From positions 1-8,135 of the forward strand of contig QNAT01000038.1 of assembly GCA_003641555.1 (NCBI GenBank): a stretch of DNA of 8,135 nt, given 5' to 3'. How positions within the stretch are numbered: the first letter of the stretch is position 1; every line of letters begins with the position of its first letter. The stretch comes from Thermotoga sp. GTDB lineage: Bacteria > Thermotogota > Thermotogae > B3-G13. This document shows positions 1 through 5,848 of this stretch, one piece after another. A model generated the notes under the pieces. That model worked only from the letters and a program-made list of their open reading frames with translations, ran no database searches and was not told the DNA's origin. A program made the position numbers and the translations under genes.

Positions 1-240
1 ACCTACTTTCTTTCTTATCTTCCAGATGTTTTTAGCATTTATATATTCCCCATCCACTCTTACTTCTCCTTTTGCGGGTTTCAAAATACCGTTAAGATGT
101 TCAATGAGCGTGGTTTTACCACATCCAGTTCTTCCCACCACACAAACGAAGTCTCCCTCCTTTATCTCCATATCTATCCCCTTTAAAACCCAATTCTCAT
201 TATCATAGGTAAACCACAGGTCCTTTATTGATATTGGCAT
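1..240 (-). CDS. ecfA2: ECF transporter ATPase, EcfA2-like (partial, first 80 residues)
   Basis: This is the N-terminal part of an ABC-type ATPase that would energise an energy-coupling-factor vitamin or metal-ion importer at the inner face of the membrane. It begins MPISIKDLWFTYDNENWVLK and has a Walker A loop GRTGCGKTTL, followed by HLNGILKPAKGEVRVDG. The HLNGxLKP stretch after the P-loop is typical of the second Ecf ATPase (EcfA2/CbiO2). The frame runs off the window edge, so the signature and Walker B motifs are not visible. The ATG at 240 is the first possible start, since an in-frame TGA lies a few codons upstream. It overlaps the end of the preceding ecfA1 by 16 bases, implying translational coupling and a heterodimeric EcfA1-EcfA2 pair. 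EcfT would be expected next. The assignment to A2 rather than A1 rests on gene order and the P-loop context only. Confidence 0.88.
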   Translation of the reverse strand, partial: MPISIKDLWFTYDNENWVLKGIDMEIKEGDFVCVVGRTGCGKTTLIEHLNGILKPAKGEVRVDGEYINAKNIWKIRKKVG

Positions 241-1040
241 ATCGTATCAACCATCTCTTCAACCGTCAAAAATGAATCCGTATGGATATATCTCCTCACC
301 TCTTCGTCTATCTGTAATCTCAGGAGATCGGGCAAAAAAAGAGAATGTCGTTTCAACTCCTCTTCTTGTGAAAAGATATCCTTTAAACTTCCTTGCGATA
401 TCACTCTTCCTTCATCCATCAGCACGACTTCATCTGCTTTTATAAGGTCTTCTAAATGATGTGTTACTAAAATTATCGTTTTTCCTGCTTCCTTTAACTT
501 TGGCAACATCGAGGTAACTTGCTGGCGTCCATACGGATCCAGCATGGAAGTGGGCTCATCTAAAACGATATATTTCGGCTCCATAGCGAATACTGTTCCT
601 ATAACCAATTTCTGTTTCTCACCGCCAGAAAGGTTATTCGGATTCACACGTTCTTTGCCTTTTAGCGCTACCATTTCTAAAGCCTTTGATACGCGTTCTA
701 ACATCTCATCGTGTGGAATGCCAAGATTCTCCAAACCGAAGGCGATCTCTTCCTCTACAGAAGCCGTGACTATCTGATCTTCGGGATTTGAGAAGACCAC
801 TCCAACGTTTTTTCTTATTTCCCATAGGCTTTCATTATCAGTGGTATATATTCCATCTATGCAGACACTTCCTTTGGTAGGCAGAAGTATACCGTTGAGT
901 AGCTGGATAAGTGTAGATTTACCAGAACCATTTGGACCTATGATCCCTATGAAGCGATGTTCCTTCATGGTCAAATTGATATCCTTAAGTGCTTTTGTAC
1001 CGTTCTGATATATGAAGGATACATTCGAGAGTTCTATCAT
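225..1040 (-). CDS. ecfA1: ECF transporter ATPase, EcfA1-like
   Basis: This is a complete 271-residue nucleotide-binding subunit of an energy-coupling-factor (CbiO/EcfA) importer. Visible motifs in order: Walker A GPNGSGKST (35-43), Q-loop NPEDQIV (Q90), signature LSGGEKQK (138-145), Walker B IVLDEP (159-164, catalytic E163), D-loop SMLD (166-169) and switch His195 in TLHH-like VTHHLED. The NPEDQ Q-loop and the long tail after residue 230 are typical of EcfA rather than other ABC ATPases. The length is normal for the family (about 270-290). The start at 1040 overlaps the methyltransferase stop in an ATGA arrangement and is preceded by a GAGGAAG ribosome binding site. It overlaps ecfA2 downstream. 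No substrate-binding (EcfS) subunit is in the window, so the substrate cannot be named. Confidence 0.93.
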   Translation of the reverse strand: MIELSNVSFIYQNGTKALKDINLTMKEHRFIGIIGPNGSGKSTLIQLLNGILLPTKGSVCIDGIYTTDNESLWEIRKNVGVVFSNPEDQIVTASVEEEIAFGLENLGIPHDEMLERVSKALEMVALKGKERVNPNNLSGGEKQKLVIGTVFAMEPKYIVLDEPTSMLDPYGRQQVTSMLPKLKEAGKTIILVTHHLEDLIKADEVVLMDEGRVISQGSLKDIFSQEEELKRHSLFLPDLLRLQIDEEVRRYIHTDSFLTVEEMVDTICQYQ

Positions 1041-1663
1041 ATCTTCCTCGATAGATATACCCTTATGCCGGATTTTTTAACTATTTCTGTGACGTTGGAA
1101 AAGACTCTTTCCATCTCTTTTTCTAAACTTTTTCCTCCTTTGTTATGATACGCCACTGTTTGGAGTGTTCCACCGGTAATTAGATGAGCATACGTATCTT
1201 CTATCATTTTGCGCCAAACAGCCTTTCCTGCTGCAAAAGGTGGATTACATAAGACTTGATCGAACCTCATTGCTTCCCAGCATTCAAATCCATCTCCCTG
1301 TCTCACATCCACATCCAGGTTATATCTTTTGGCATTCATTTTTGCATATCTGACCGCTCTTTCATTAATATCTGACAGGAAGACCCTTGTCTCAGGATGC
1401 ATCCGCTTTATAACGATACCTATTATCCCAAATCCACATCCCAGATCCAACAAGGTCTTTCCATCTAATAAGACATTCTTGATGAGTATTTCAGTTGCTT
1501 TATCAACACCTTTTCTGAAGCCAAAGACAGATGAAGGGATCACAAAAGTGTAATTCAGTCCAAGAAGTTCTACGGTAGTTTCTCTTTCTTTCAATTTGCT
1601 TCCTGGCTTAACAGTAAAATAATGCTCGAAATTCGAGCCCTTTTTTCTGTATTCTTTTGACAT
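1037..1663 (-). CDS. RsmC/YbxB-type class I SAM methyltransferase
   Basis: The gene encodes 208 residues of a class I S-adenosylmethionine-dependent methyltransferase of the MTS (RsmC-like) family, whose members methylate guanine N2 in rRNA; the target of this short single-domain type is not settled. The N-terminus has the family opening (FEHYFTVKPGSKLKER), then VFGFRKGVDKATEILI. SAM-binding motif I is LLDLGCGFGIIGI (71-83), an acidic SDINERA follows at 97-103, and the catalytic-pocket NPPF sits at 140-143. The length matches YbxB-like single-domain enzymes (about 200) and is roughly half of E. coli RsmC, which has a duplicated domain. The gene sits 29 bases after a small membrane-protein gene and overlaps ecfA1 by 4 bases, so it is in the ECF transporter transcription unit. 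A TGCTATAAT extended -10 lies just upstream. A functional link to transport is not implied. Confidence 0.88.
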   Translation of the reverse strand: MSKEYRKKGSNFEHYFTVKPGSKLKERETTVELLGLNYTFVIPSSVFGFRKGVDKATEILIKNVLLDGKTLLDLGCGFGIIGIVIKRMHPETRVFLSDINERAVRYAKMNAKRYNLDVDVRQGDGFECWEAMRFDQVLCNPPFAAGKAVWRKMIEDTYAHLITGGTLQTVAYHNKGGKSLEKEMERVFSNVTEIVKKSGIRVYLSRKI

Positions 1664-1681
1664 TTCTCCACAATTATAGCA
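1664..1681 (-). promoter_or_regulatory. Possible extended -10 promoter for the methyltransferase-ecfA unit
   Basis: On the minus strand TGCTATAAT (TATAAT at 1678-1673) stands 9 bases before the methyltransferase ATG. There is no convincing -35 hexamer, but the TG one base upstream of the -10 makes it an extended -10. Transcription would start about 3 bases before the ATG, giving a nearly leaderless mRNA that would lose most of the GGAGAA ribosome binding site at 1670-1665. Chance occurrence in AT-rich DNA is a real alternative. Confidence 0.3.
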
Positions 1682-1692
1682 TGATTACCATT

Positions 1693-1863
1693 TTACTTCT
1701 CTTCTTTTGGCTTCAAAAAGGCGATTATTATTACCCCTATGAAACCAAAAAGAAAACCTATAAAAAACCATCCTATCACGCTTCTCCTTTTCTGATGGGC
1801 TATGATCGCACAAAAGATCCCTGATATTATATCGATACCTAATCCTATTTCTAAAGGTGTTAT
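1693..1863 (-). CDS. Small two-helix membrane protein, start codon not standard (ATA) or lost
   Basis: An open frame of 56 residues (ITPLEIGLGIDIIS... to ...FLKPKEEK) lies directly upstream of the methyltransferase. It has two hydrophobic segments, about residues 4-22 and 29-50, joined by a basic loop HQKRRS, and ends in a charged tail. The pattern CAIIAHQKRRSVIGWFFIG with a Gly-rich second helix is that of a common family of small uncharacterised bacterial membrane proteins, in which a short helix is followed by K-G/R-R-x-x-x-G-W-F. There is no ATG, GTG or TTG in frame: upstream of the ATA at 1863-1861 the frame reads RRKSQ back to a TGA. AGGAGG lies 9 bases before the ATA, but belongs to the adjoining IS605-like right end. 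Either the ATA is used, or the true start was removed by insertion, leaving a 5'-truncated gene. Confidence 0.6.
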   Translation of the reverse strand: MTPLEIGLGIDIISGIFCAIIAHQKRRSVIGWFFIGFLFGFIGVIIIAFLKPKEEK

Positions 1864-1865
1864 CT

Positions 1866-2129
1866 GTGACTTCCTCCTCTCACTGAAGTGGAGGGTCTTC
1901 CCGCTTCAATGTGGGGTTTACACGTATGCAGAAGTTTAACTCTGATATCCGTGCAGAGGTTTCCCTCTCTACGGGCGTTACTTCCCGCCAGTCCAGCGGT
2001 AGAGGACTGTTTAAAGGCAGTCCTGAACCTTTCCTTAGCATTACCCTTCTGGTACACCGCGGGTTTCTGGTGTTTTTCTTCTCTCTTTTGTAGCCAGCAA
2101 TGAGTTTTAATCCTTTTCGCTTTTGTCAT
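1866..2129 (-). mobile_element. IS200/IS605-type right-end scar with degenerate tnpB-like tail
   Basis: An 89-codon minus-strand frame here has no catalytic motif of a transposase. Its tail (AGLAGSNARREGNLCTD, then HIEAGRPSTSVRGGS) resembles the C-terminal tail of TnpB proteins. The DNA resembles the structured right end and omega-RNA 3' region of IS605/IS607 elements. It has a hairpin with AGGACTG/CAGTCCT arms (2003-2009, 2018-2024), a 5-bp stem closed by a GAAA loop (about 1958-1971), then GGGAAGACCC and a CACT-TC-AGTG hairpin ending in AGTCAC at 1866. No RuvC residues or zinc ribbon are visible, so only the end of the element remains, or it is a non-autonomous derivative. The assignment is by pattern memory, not by search. 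Confidence 0.5.
1951..2002 (-). repeat. Copy 1 of a dispersed 52-base sequence (structured RNA-like)
   Basis: This stretch aligns without gaps to 7731-7680 (same orientation), with 35 of 52 positions identical. Fourteen of the 17 differences are transitions. Its core can form a 5-bp stem closed by a GAAA tetraloop. It lies within the IS605-like right-end scar. Confidence 0.55.
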
Positions 2130-2289
2130 AAAGACATCTCTAAATATTCATTTTACCACCATTCATCCCCGCATTCAAATACAGCTTTCTGGTGATGTTC
2201 TCTGTAAAAACACATCCTTTTTCTTAAGAGATCAGCTGTAAAGTGTCAACCCATTATCATGTTCAGCCACGATTTTGCACTAATTGTAA
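2130..2289. other. Intergenic stretch with no supported gene
   Basis: Between the IS605-like scar and the repeat at 2290 no gene is supported. A minus-strand frame of about 31 codons (2245-2153, ending FECGDEWW) has no normal start at its beginning and no recognisable family. It could be a remnant of the same mobile element. A minus-strand TTGACA (2249-2244) has no good -10 at the right distance. Confidence 0.4.
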
Positions 2290-2323
2290 CGAATCAATTT
2301 AGCATTACTCATTCACTCATCTA
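2290..2323 (-). repeat. 34-base dispersed repeat, copy A (inverted relative to copy B)
   Basis: Read on the minus strand it begins TAGATGAGTGAATGAG and ends AAATTGATTCG. It matches 5171-5204 on the plus strand at 32 of 34 positions, and the match is bounded by ATGGT-like bases on the upstream side of both. It starts only 5 bases beyond the mtaB stop. The function is unknown; it may be the end of a mobile element. Confidence 0.8.
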
Positions 2324-2328
2324 ACCAT

Positions 2329-3588
2329 TCAACATCTTTCTATTTTCCCTTTAAGAACGTTGGTATTATCTTTTAATCCTACGATTCTACATTTCACCAT
2401 AGTATTGCGAGGGATCGAAGAATCTATGACAGTCGGGACGTAATAACGATTCAATCCTGTAGATTCTCCATTGGCATTTTTCTCTACGAGTACCTCATCT
2501 GTTCTTCCAATATGCCTCTCAGCATATTTACGCGCGAGTTCATCTTTAACTTCTTTCAAATACTCCATTCTTTTTCTTTTTTCTATAGCGGGGCAATCAT
2601 CTTCCCATCGAGATGCTGCCGTCCTGACGCGCGGAGAATATCTGAATATATGAACTCGCGTTGGTAAGATTTTCTTTATCAAATTTACCGTATGGAAGAA
2701 CATCTCTTCCGTTTCGCCAGGAAAACCCACTATGATATCCACAGAAAAAGAAAAGAGAGGGTCGCTTTCTCTAAGTTTTTGAACGAGTGATAAGATCTCC
2801 TCATGCCCATATCTTCTACCCATCTTTTGTAAGATCATATCATCGCCACTCTGGATGGAAAGATGAAGATGATGACAGAACTTTTCATTTGAAATTATCG
2901 TATCCACAAGTCTACCATTTACATCGTTAACATCGATAGAACTCATTCTGAGCCTTTGCAATCCCTTTATCTGAGAAGATTTATCTATGAGTTTAACGAG
3001 GGAGGTATCTTTCATATCCGCACCGTATCTTCCTATGTTTACACCACACAGTACCACTTCTTTGAAGCCCTCGTTTACTGCATGGGATATTTCTTCTTTA
3101 ACTGTAGTAATATCTTTACTTTTTATCTGCCTGCCCCGGGCAAAAGGAATTTTACAGAATGTGCACATCCTATCGCAACCATCCTCGACCTTCATGAAAT
3201 ATCTCGTGTGAAATGAAGGCAGTCTACGAAGCACATCACCTTTTACCGGAAATCGCTCTTTTATAATGGAAGGAATTGCCTCTTTACTTTCGTTCTTTAC
3301 GACCATGTCTACCTCTTCCATCTCTTTTATCTTTTCATAATCAGTTGTTGCATAGCAACCCGTGACGATGATAAAGGCATCTCGATTTTTCCTTCTCATT
3401 CTTCGTATCATTTGCCGAGATTTCTGATCCGCCGTAGAAGTAACCGTGCAGGTATTTATTATACACACATCGGACTTATCATTGGAAGAAAGCACCTTGT
3501 AACCATCCGAAGAGAGTTCCTTTGCCAGCTGCTCTGTTTCATATTGATTTATTTTGCATCCCAGAGTTATAAATGATACACTCTTCAT
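2329..3588 (-). CDS. mtaB: tRNA (N6-threonylcarbamoyladenosine37-C2) methylthiotransferase MtaB
   Basis: This is a radical-SAM enzyme of 419 residues that converts t6A37 to ms2t6A37 in ANN-decoding tRNAs. The N-terminal methylthiotransferase domain has LGCKINQYETE (9-19) and cluster cysteines C11, C47 (INTCTVT) and C78 (VTGCYA). The radical-SAM cluster is C138-x3-C142-x2-C145 (DGCDRMCTFCKIPFARG). A C-terminal TRAM-like region covers roughly 355-419. LGCKINQYET with CKIP and ARG after the cluster distinguishes MtaB from MiaB and RimO. The length is normal (about 420-450). The start overlaps the stop of the CBS gene in an ATGA arrangement, and the ribosome binding site is weak (AAAGAAAGCG), suggesting coupled translation. 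It is the last gene of the operon, with no clear hairpin terminator after it. Confidence 0.95.
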   Translation of the reverse strand: MKSVSFITLGCKINQYETEQLAKELSSDGYKVLSSNDKSDVCIINTCTVTSTADQKSRQMIRRMRRKNRDAFIIVTGCYATTDYEKIKEMEEVDMVVKNESKEAIPSIIKERFPVKGDVLRRLPSFHTRYFMKVEDGCDRMCTFCKIPFARGRQIKSKDITTVKEEISHAVNEGFKEVVLCGVNIGRYGADMKDTSLVKLIDKSSQIKGLQRLRMSSIDVNDVNGRLVDTIISNEKFCHHLHLSIQSGDDMILQKMGRRYGHEEILSLVQKLRESDPLFSFSVDIIVGFPGETEEMFFHTVNLIKKILPTRVHIFRYSPRVRTAASRWEDDCPAIEKRKRMEYLKEVKDELARKYAERHIGRTDEVLVEKNANGESTGLNRYYVPTVIDSSIPRNTMVKCRIVGLKDNTNVLKGKIERC

Positions 3589-4052
3589 TCGCTTTCTTTA
3601 GATCTATCATTTCCTTTTAATAGGGCTAATAGTAACGCTACTCTTGATACGATACCAACCAGTCGATCTTGCTCATCCACCACAACAAGTGAGTTAATGC
3701 CATTTTTTATGATCAGGTCTGCGGCGTACAATGCGGTATCATCTCCGTTAACCTTGATAACCTTCTTTGGTTTCAGAACATCTTTCAACGAGTTTCCTCT
3801 TATGGCTGTTAGTTTTTTAAAAAGGGTATCGGTATCGGGAATAAATGATGTCGATTGAAGCATTTCCAGATAACCAGGCAAGGCTGCGCTCATTATATCC
3901 TTCGCACTCACGAAGCCCACAACTCGATTTTCGTCATCCACAATGGGCACACCCTCTCGATTGTGGTGTGCACATGTCTCAACAACACGTTCCAGAATAT
4001 CATTCAATCCTACCGATGTAACATCTCTGGTCATTATATCCTTTACCTTCAT
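3585..4052 (-). CDS. CBS-domain pair protein
   Basis: The 155-residue protein is almost entirely two CBS domains. The first covers about residues 1-60, with MTRDVTSVGLNDILERVVETC then GVPIVDDENRVVGFVSAKDIM. The second covers about 88-150, with LKPKKVIKVNGDDTALYAADLIIKNG (as separate elements) then SLVVVDEQDRLVGIVSR. CBS pairs (Bateman modules) bind adenine nucleotides or SAM and usually regulate a partner; stand-alone versions are common and mostly uncharacterised. There is no catalytic domain and no signal or membrane segment, so it should be cytoplasmic. The gene begins 15 bases after the kinase stop with a GGGGGGAG ribosome binding site and overlaps mtaB by 4 bases. A role in sensing energy or SAM status for its neighbours is possible but is inference from position only. 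Confidence 0.9.
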   Translation of the reverse strand: MKVKDIMTRDVTSVGLNDILERVVETCAHHNREGVPIVDDENRVVGFVSAKDIMSAALPGYLEMLQSTSFIPDTDTLFKKLTAIRGNSLKDVLKPKKVIKVNGDDTALYAADLIIKNGINSLVVVDEQDRLVGIVSRVALLLALLKGNDRSKESE

Positions 4053-4067
4053 AATATGTCTCCCCCC

Positions 4068-5027
4068 TTAACGGAGTCTTTCTATTTCTATGTTTTTCAG
4101 TTCTTCCTTTATTTCTTCTATATCAATTTTTACTTCCTTTTCAATCGATAATGCATTCCTTACAGCACTTGCCATACCAACCTTTGCGGCTTCTTTCCAA
4201 TTTTTATCACCCTTGTAAAGATAATACACAACGCCCGCAATGTACGCATCTCCTGTACCCAGAAGGTTAGCAGCTTCTATCCTTAAACGCGGTTTGAAGT
4301 ACCAAACACCTTCTTCAGTTGCCACCACATCGTTACTCAATTCGTGCGAAATAACCGTGAGTTTAACCTCCATTCTTCTCATCTCAAGGGCAGAATCGAT
4401 ATAATCCTGGATAGAATTCAACTCATGACCTAATAAGGTTTTTTCACCGCGCATATCAGGTTTTACCACATCAGGACCGGCTTCCAGAGCGCTTGATAAA
4501 AGATCATCTCTGGCATTGATTATAGTTAAGACTTCCCTTTCTTTTGCATATAATACGAGTTGTTTATATACATCTTTTGCCACTCCTGGGGGTATACTAC
4601 CGGAAATAACACATATTTTGGAATGGCTTAACATCTGTTTGTATCTTTTCAAAAATCTATCCATATTTTCCTTCGACACCTTAGGACCACTCATATTTAT
4701 TTCCGTGATCGTTTCATTTTCTCTGTCTATCAGTGTGAGATTTTCTCTGCTTTCCTCATCCACGTATGTGAAATTGGTAGTAATATTCTTGTGCGCTTTT
4801 CTGAGTTCTTCTTCTATTATTCTTCCAACATACCCACCCAAAAAACCCATGGCTATGTTTGGTATCCCAAGATCATCAAGCATTACCGAAACATTTATGC
4901 CTTTTCCTCCGGGAGACATCAATGACATCTCCTGGCTATCGAGCCTGTGAAGTTCATTCACTCGAAAGTTTTTCAAAACGATTTCCCTATCGAGAGCTGG
5001 ATTAAGAGTAACTGTCAACACTTCCAT
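4068..5027 (-). CDS. PfkB-family sugar-phosphate kinase (1-phosphofructokinase/LacC type)
   Basis: The gene encodes 319 residues of a ribokinase-like kinase in the 1-phosphofructokinase/tagatose-6-phosphate kinase branch, which phosphorylates a sugar phosphate with ATP. It opens VLTVTLNPALDREIVL, the FruK/LacC hallmark, followed by the substrate-site motif SPGGKGINVSVML (38-50), SGSIPPGV in the middle, and LLGTGDAYIAG near the end, with catalytic base D260 in a GTGD variant of GAGD. The start at 5027 is chosen because AGGAGG (5040-5035) sits 7 bases before it; an in-frame GTG at 5051 would put that site inside the gene. It is the first gene of a unit with the CBS protein and mtaB. No PTS or other sugar gene is adjacent, so the substrate (fructose 1-phosphate, tagatose 6-phosphate or fructose 6-phosphate) is undecided. 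Confidence 0.9.
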   Translation of the reverse strand: MEVLTVTLNPALDREIVLKNFRVNELHRLDSQEMSLMSPGGKGINVSVMLDDLGIPNIAMGFLGGYVGRIIEEELRKAHKNITTNFTYVDEESRENLTLIDRENETITEINMSGPKVSKENMDRFLKRYKQMLSHSKICVISGSIPPGVAKDVYKQLVLYAKEREVLTIINARDDLLSSALEAGPDVVKPDMRGEKTLLGHELNSIQDYIDSALEMRRMEVKLTVISHELSNDVVATEEGVWYFKPRLRIEAANLLGTGDAYIAGVVYYLYKGDKNWKEAAKVGMASAVRNALSIEKEVKIDIEEIKEELKNIEIERLR

Positions 5028-5055
5028 AGAAAACCCTCCTTTCTTTTTCACTTAC

Positions 5056-5085
5056 ATTATAAAACAGCAAAGAGTGTTTTTACAA
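5056..5085 (-). promoter_or_regulatory. Sigma-70-type promoter of the kinase-CBS-mtaB operon
   Basis: On the minus strand TTGTAA (5085-5080) is separated by 18 bases from a perfect TATAAT (5061-5056). Transcription would start near 5049, about 22 bases before the kinase ATG, leaving room for the AGGAGG ribosome binding site. The position relative to the gene makes this the best promoter in the window. Confidence 0.65.
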
Positions 5086-5111
5086 ATATATATTTTTTAA
5101 AGTGAAATGAG

Positions 5112-5117
5112 TATAAT
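5112..5117 (+). promoter_or_regulatory. Weak -10-like site facing the voltage-sensor gene
   Basis: A plus-strand TATAAT lies in the 295-base space between the divergent kinase operon and the voltage-sensor gene. There is no recognisable -35 at 16-18 bases, and the leader would exceed 220 bases, so this is a weak candidate in AT-rich DNA. Confidence 0.2.
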
Positions 5118-5170
5118 GAATTTAAGCAGGCGTTACGGAATTTGCATTAGTCACGAAGTAAAAAAGATGG

Positions 5171-5204
5171 TAGATGGGTGAATGAGTAATGTTAAATTGA
5201 TTCG
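5171..5204 (+). repeat. 34-base dispersed repeat, copy B
   Basis: It matches copy A (2323-2290, minus strand) at 32 of 34 positions. The two copies point away from each other and enclose the kinase-CBS-mtaB operon and its promoter. The rest of the 5052-5346 spacer shows only the operon promoter, a weak plus-strand -10 and a short AGTTT/AAACT palindrome at 5309-5320. Confidence 0.8.
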
Positions 5205-5346
5205 GGGTAGTTCGTGGCTAAATGGTTATTTCAGAGATTAGTTTAGAAAAAAGGGTGCTATTTCCAACATAAAGTGTGGGATCAAAACTGGCAGATTTTT
5301 GGGAAAGTAGTTTAAAAACTGTGGAGAGCAGGAATAAATATTACTC

Positions 5347-5778
5347 ATGAAGTGGGATAGGTTTGTCGATCTTATTTCAGTTGTATGGGTAGGTATATTT
5401 ATTTTAGGGCAGATTTATTCGAGATGGAGATATATGTGTGATAACATTAACATAGTCTTGCTTTCGATTTTTGTAGCAGATTTAGTAGTAAAATATCGGA
5501 AAGTCCATAATTGGAAGGTATTTTTAAAACATCATTGGTGGGATATTCTGATAGTAATCCCATATTTTCGTATCTTTCGAGTTTTGAAATCGTTGAGAAT
5601 TCTTAGAGTATTGCGAATAGGGCGCTCGGTAAAGGTAGTAAAGACTACAAAGGCTATAAAGGGGGTAAAATCTGTAAAGGCTATAAAAAATATAGGGTTC
5701 ATCAAGATCGCAAAAGGAATAAAAGGGTTGGAAAGTATGAGACGGAAGATTTGGAGATTGATGAAAAAGGTTTTTTAA
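5347..5778 (+). CDS. Voltage-sensor-domain protein without a pore, with a greatly extended S4-like Arg/Lys array
   Basis: The 143-residue protein has the layout of a voltage-sensor domain: S1 about 6-24; S2 about 34-52 with the charge-transfer pattern F42-x2-D45-x3-K49; S3 about 62-74 with WWDILIVIPYF (D66), close to the DIVAIIPYF of Kv channels; and S4 from R75. No S5, selectivity filter or S6 follows. Instead the S4 rhythm of one Arg/Lys every third residue continues from R75 to K126, with 17 of 18 register positions basic (the exception is G117), then a basic end MRRKIWRLMKKVF. Part of the tail comes from a 9-residue (27-base) duplication (KAIK at 102 and 111). It is membrane-located by prediction. 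The ribosome binding site is weak (AGGA 14 bases upstream). It could be a proton or ion pathway, a voltage-sensing regulator, or a membrane-surface or nucleic-acid-binding tail protein; the role is unknown. Confidence 0.75.
   Translation: MKWDRFVDLISVVWVGIFILGQIYSRWRYMCDNINIVLLSIFVADLVVKYRKVHNWKVFLKHHWWDILIVIPYFRIFRVLKSLRILRVLRIGRSVKVVKTTKAIKGVKSVKAIKNIGFIKIAKGIKGLESMRRKIWRLMKKVF
5649..5687 (+). repeat. 27-base-spaced internal duplication in the voltage-sensor gene
   Basis: AAAGGCTATAAA occurs at 5649-5660 and again at 5676-5687. The offset is exactly nine codons, in frame, encoding the KAIK triads at residues 102-105 and 111-114. It suggests that the basic tail grew by in-frame duplication. 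Confidence 0.7.
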
Positions 5779-5788
5779 CATAGTTGCT

Positions 5789-5822
5789 GGGAAGTCCCTT
5801 GCGAAAGCGAGAGGTAGTTCAC
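5789..5822 (+). mobile_element. IS200/IS605-type right-end scar (second)
   Basis: Ten bases after the voltage-sensor stop codon lies GGGAAGTCCC, followed by a hairpin (TTGC-GAAA-GCGA) and GAGAGGTAGTTCAC. This is the layout of the right-end/omega-RNA terminus of tnpB elements (stem, then GGGGTAGTTCAC-like end), and it parallels GGGAAGACCC to AGTCAC at 1902-1866. No transposase frame is attached, so it is a scar or a non-autonomous end. Confidence 0.5.
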
Positions 5823-5848
5823 TTTGAATAGTAACTATACAAAACATC

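Noticed and set aside
2329..3588. MiaB or RimO assignment for the methylthiotransferase
   Set aside because: LGCKINQYETE and the sequence around the radical-SAM cysteines (DGCDRMCTFCKIPFARG) fit MtaB; MiaB and RimO have different N-terminal motifs.
5028..5051. Upstream GTG start of the PfkB kinase giving eight extra residues (MKKKGGFS)
   Set aside because: Those codons contain the AGGAGG ribosome binding site for the ATG at 5027, and family members start directly at the VLTVTLNPALD strand.
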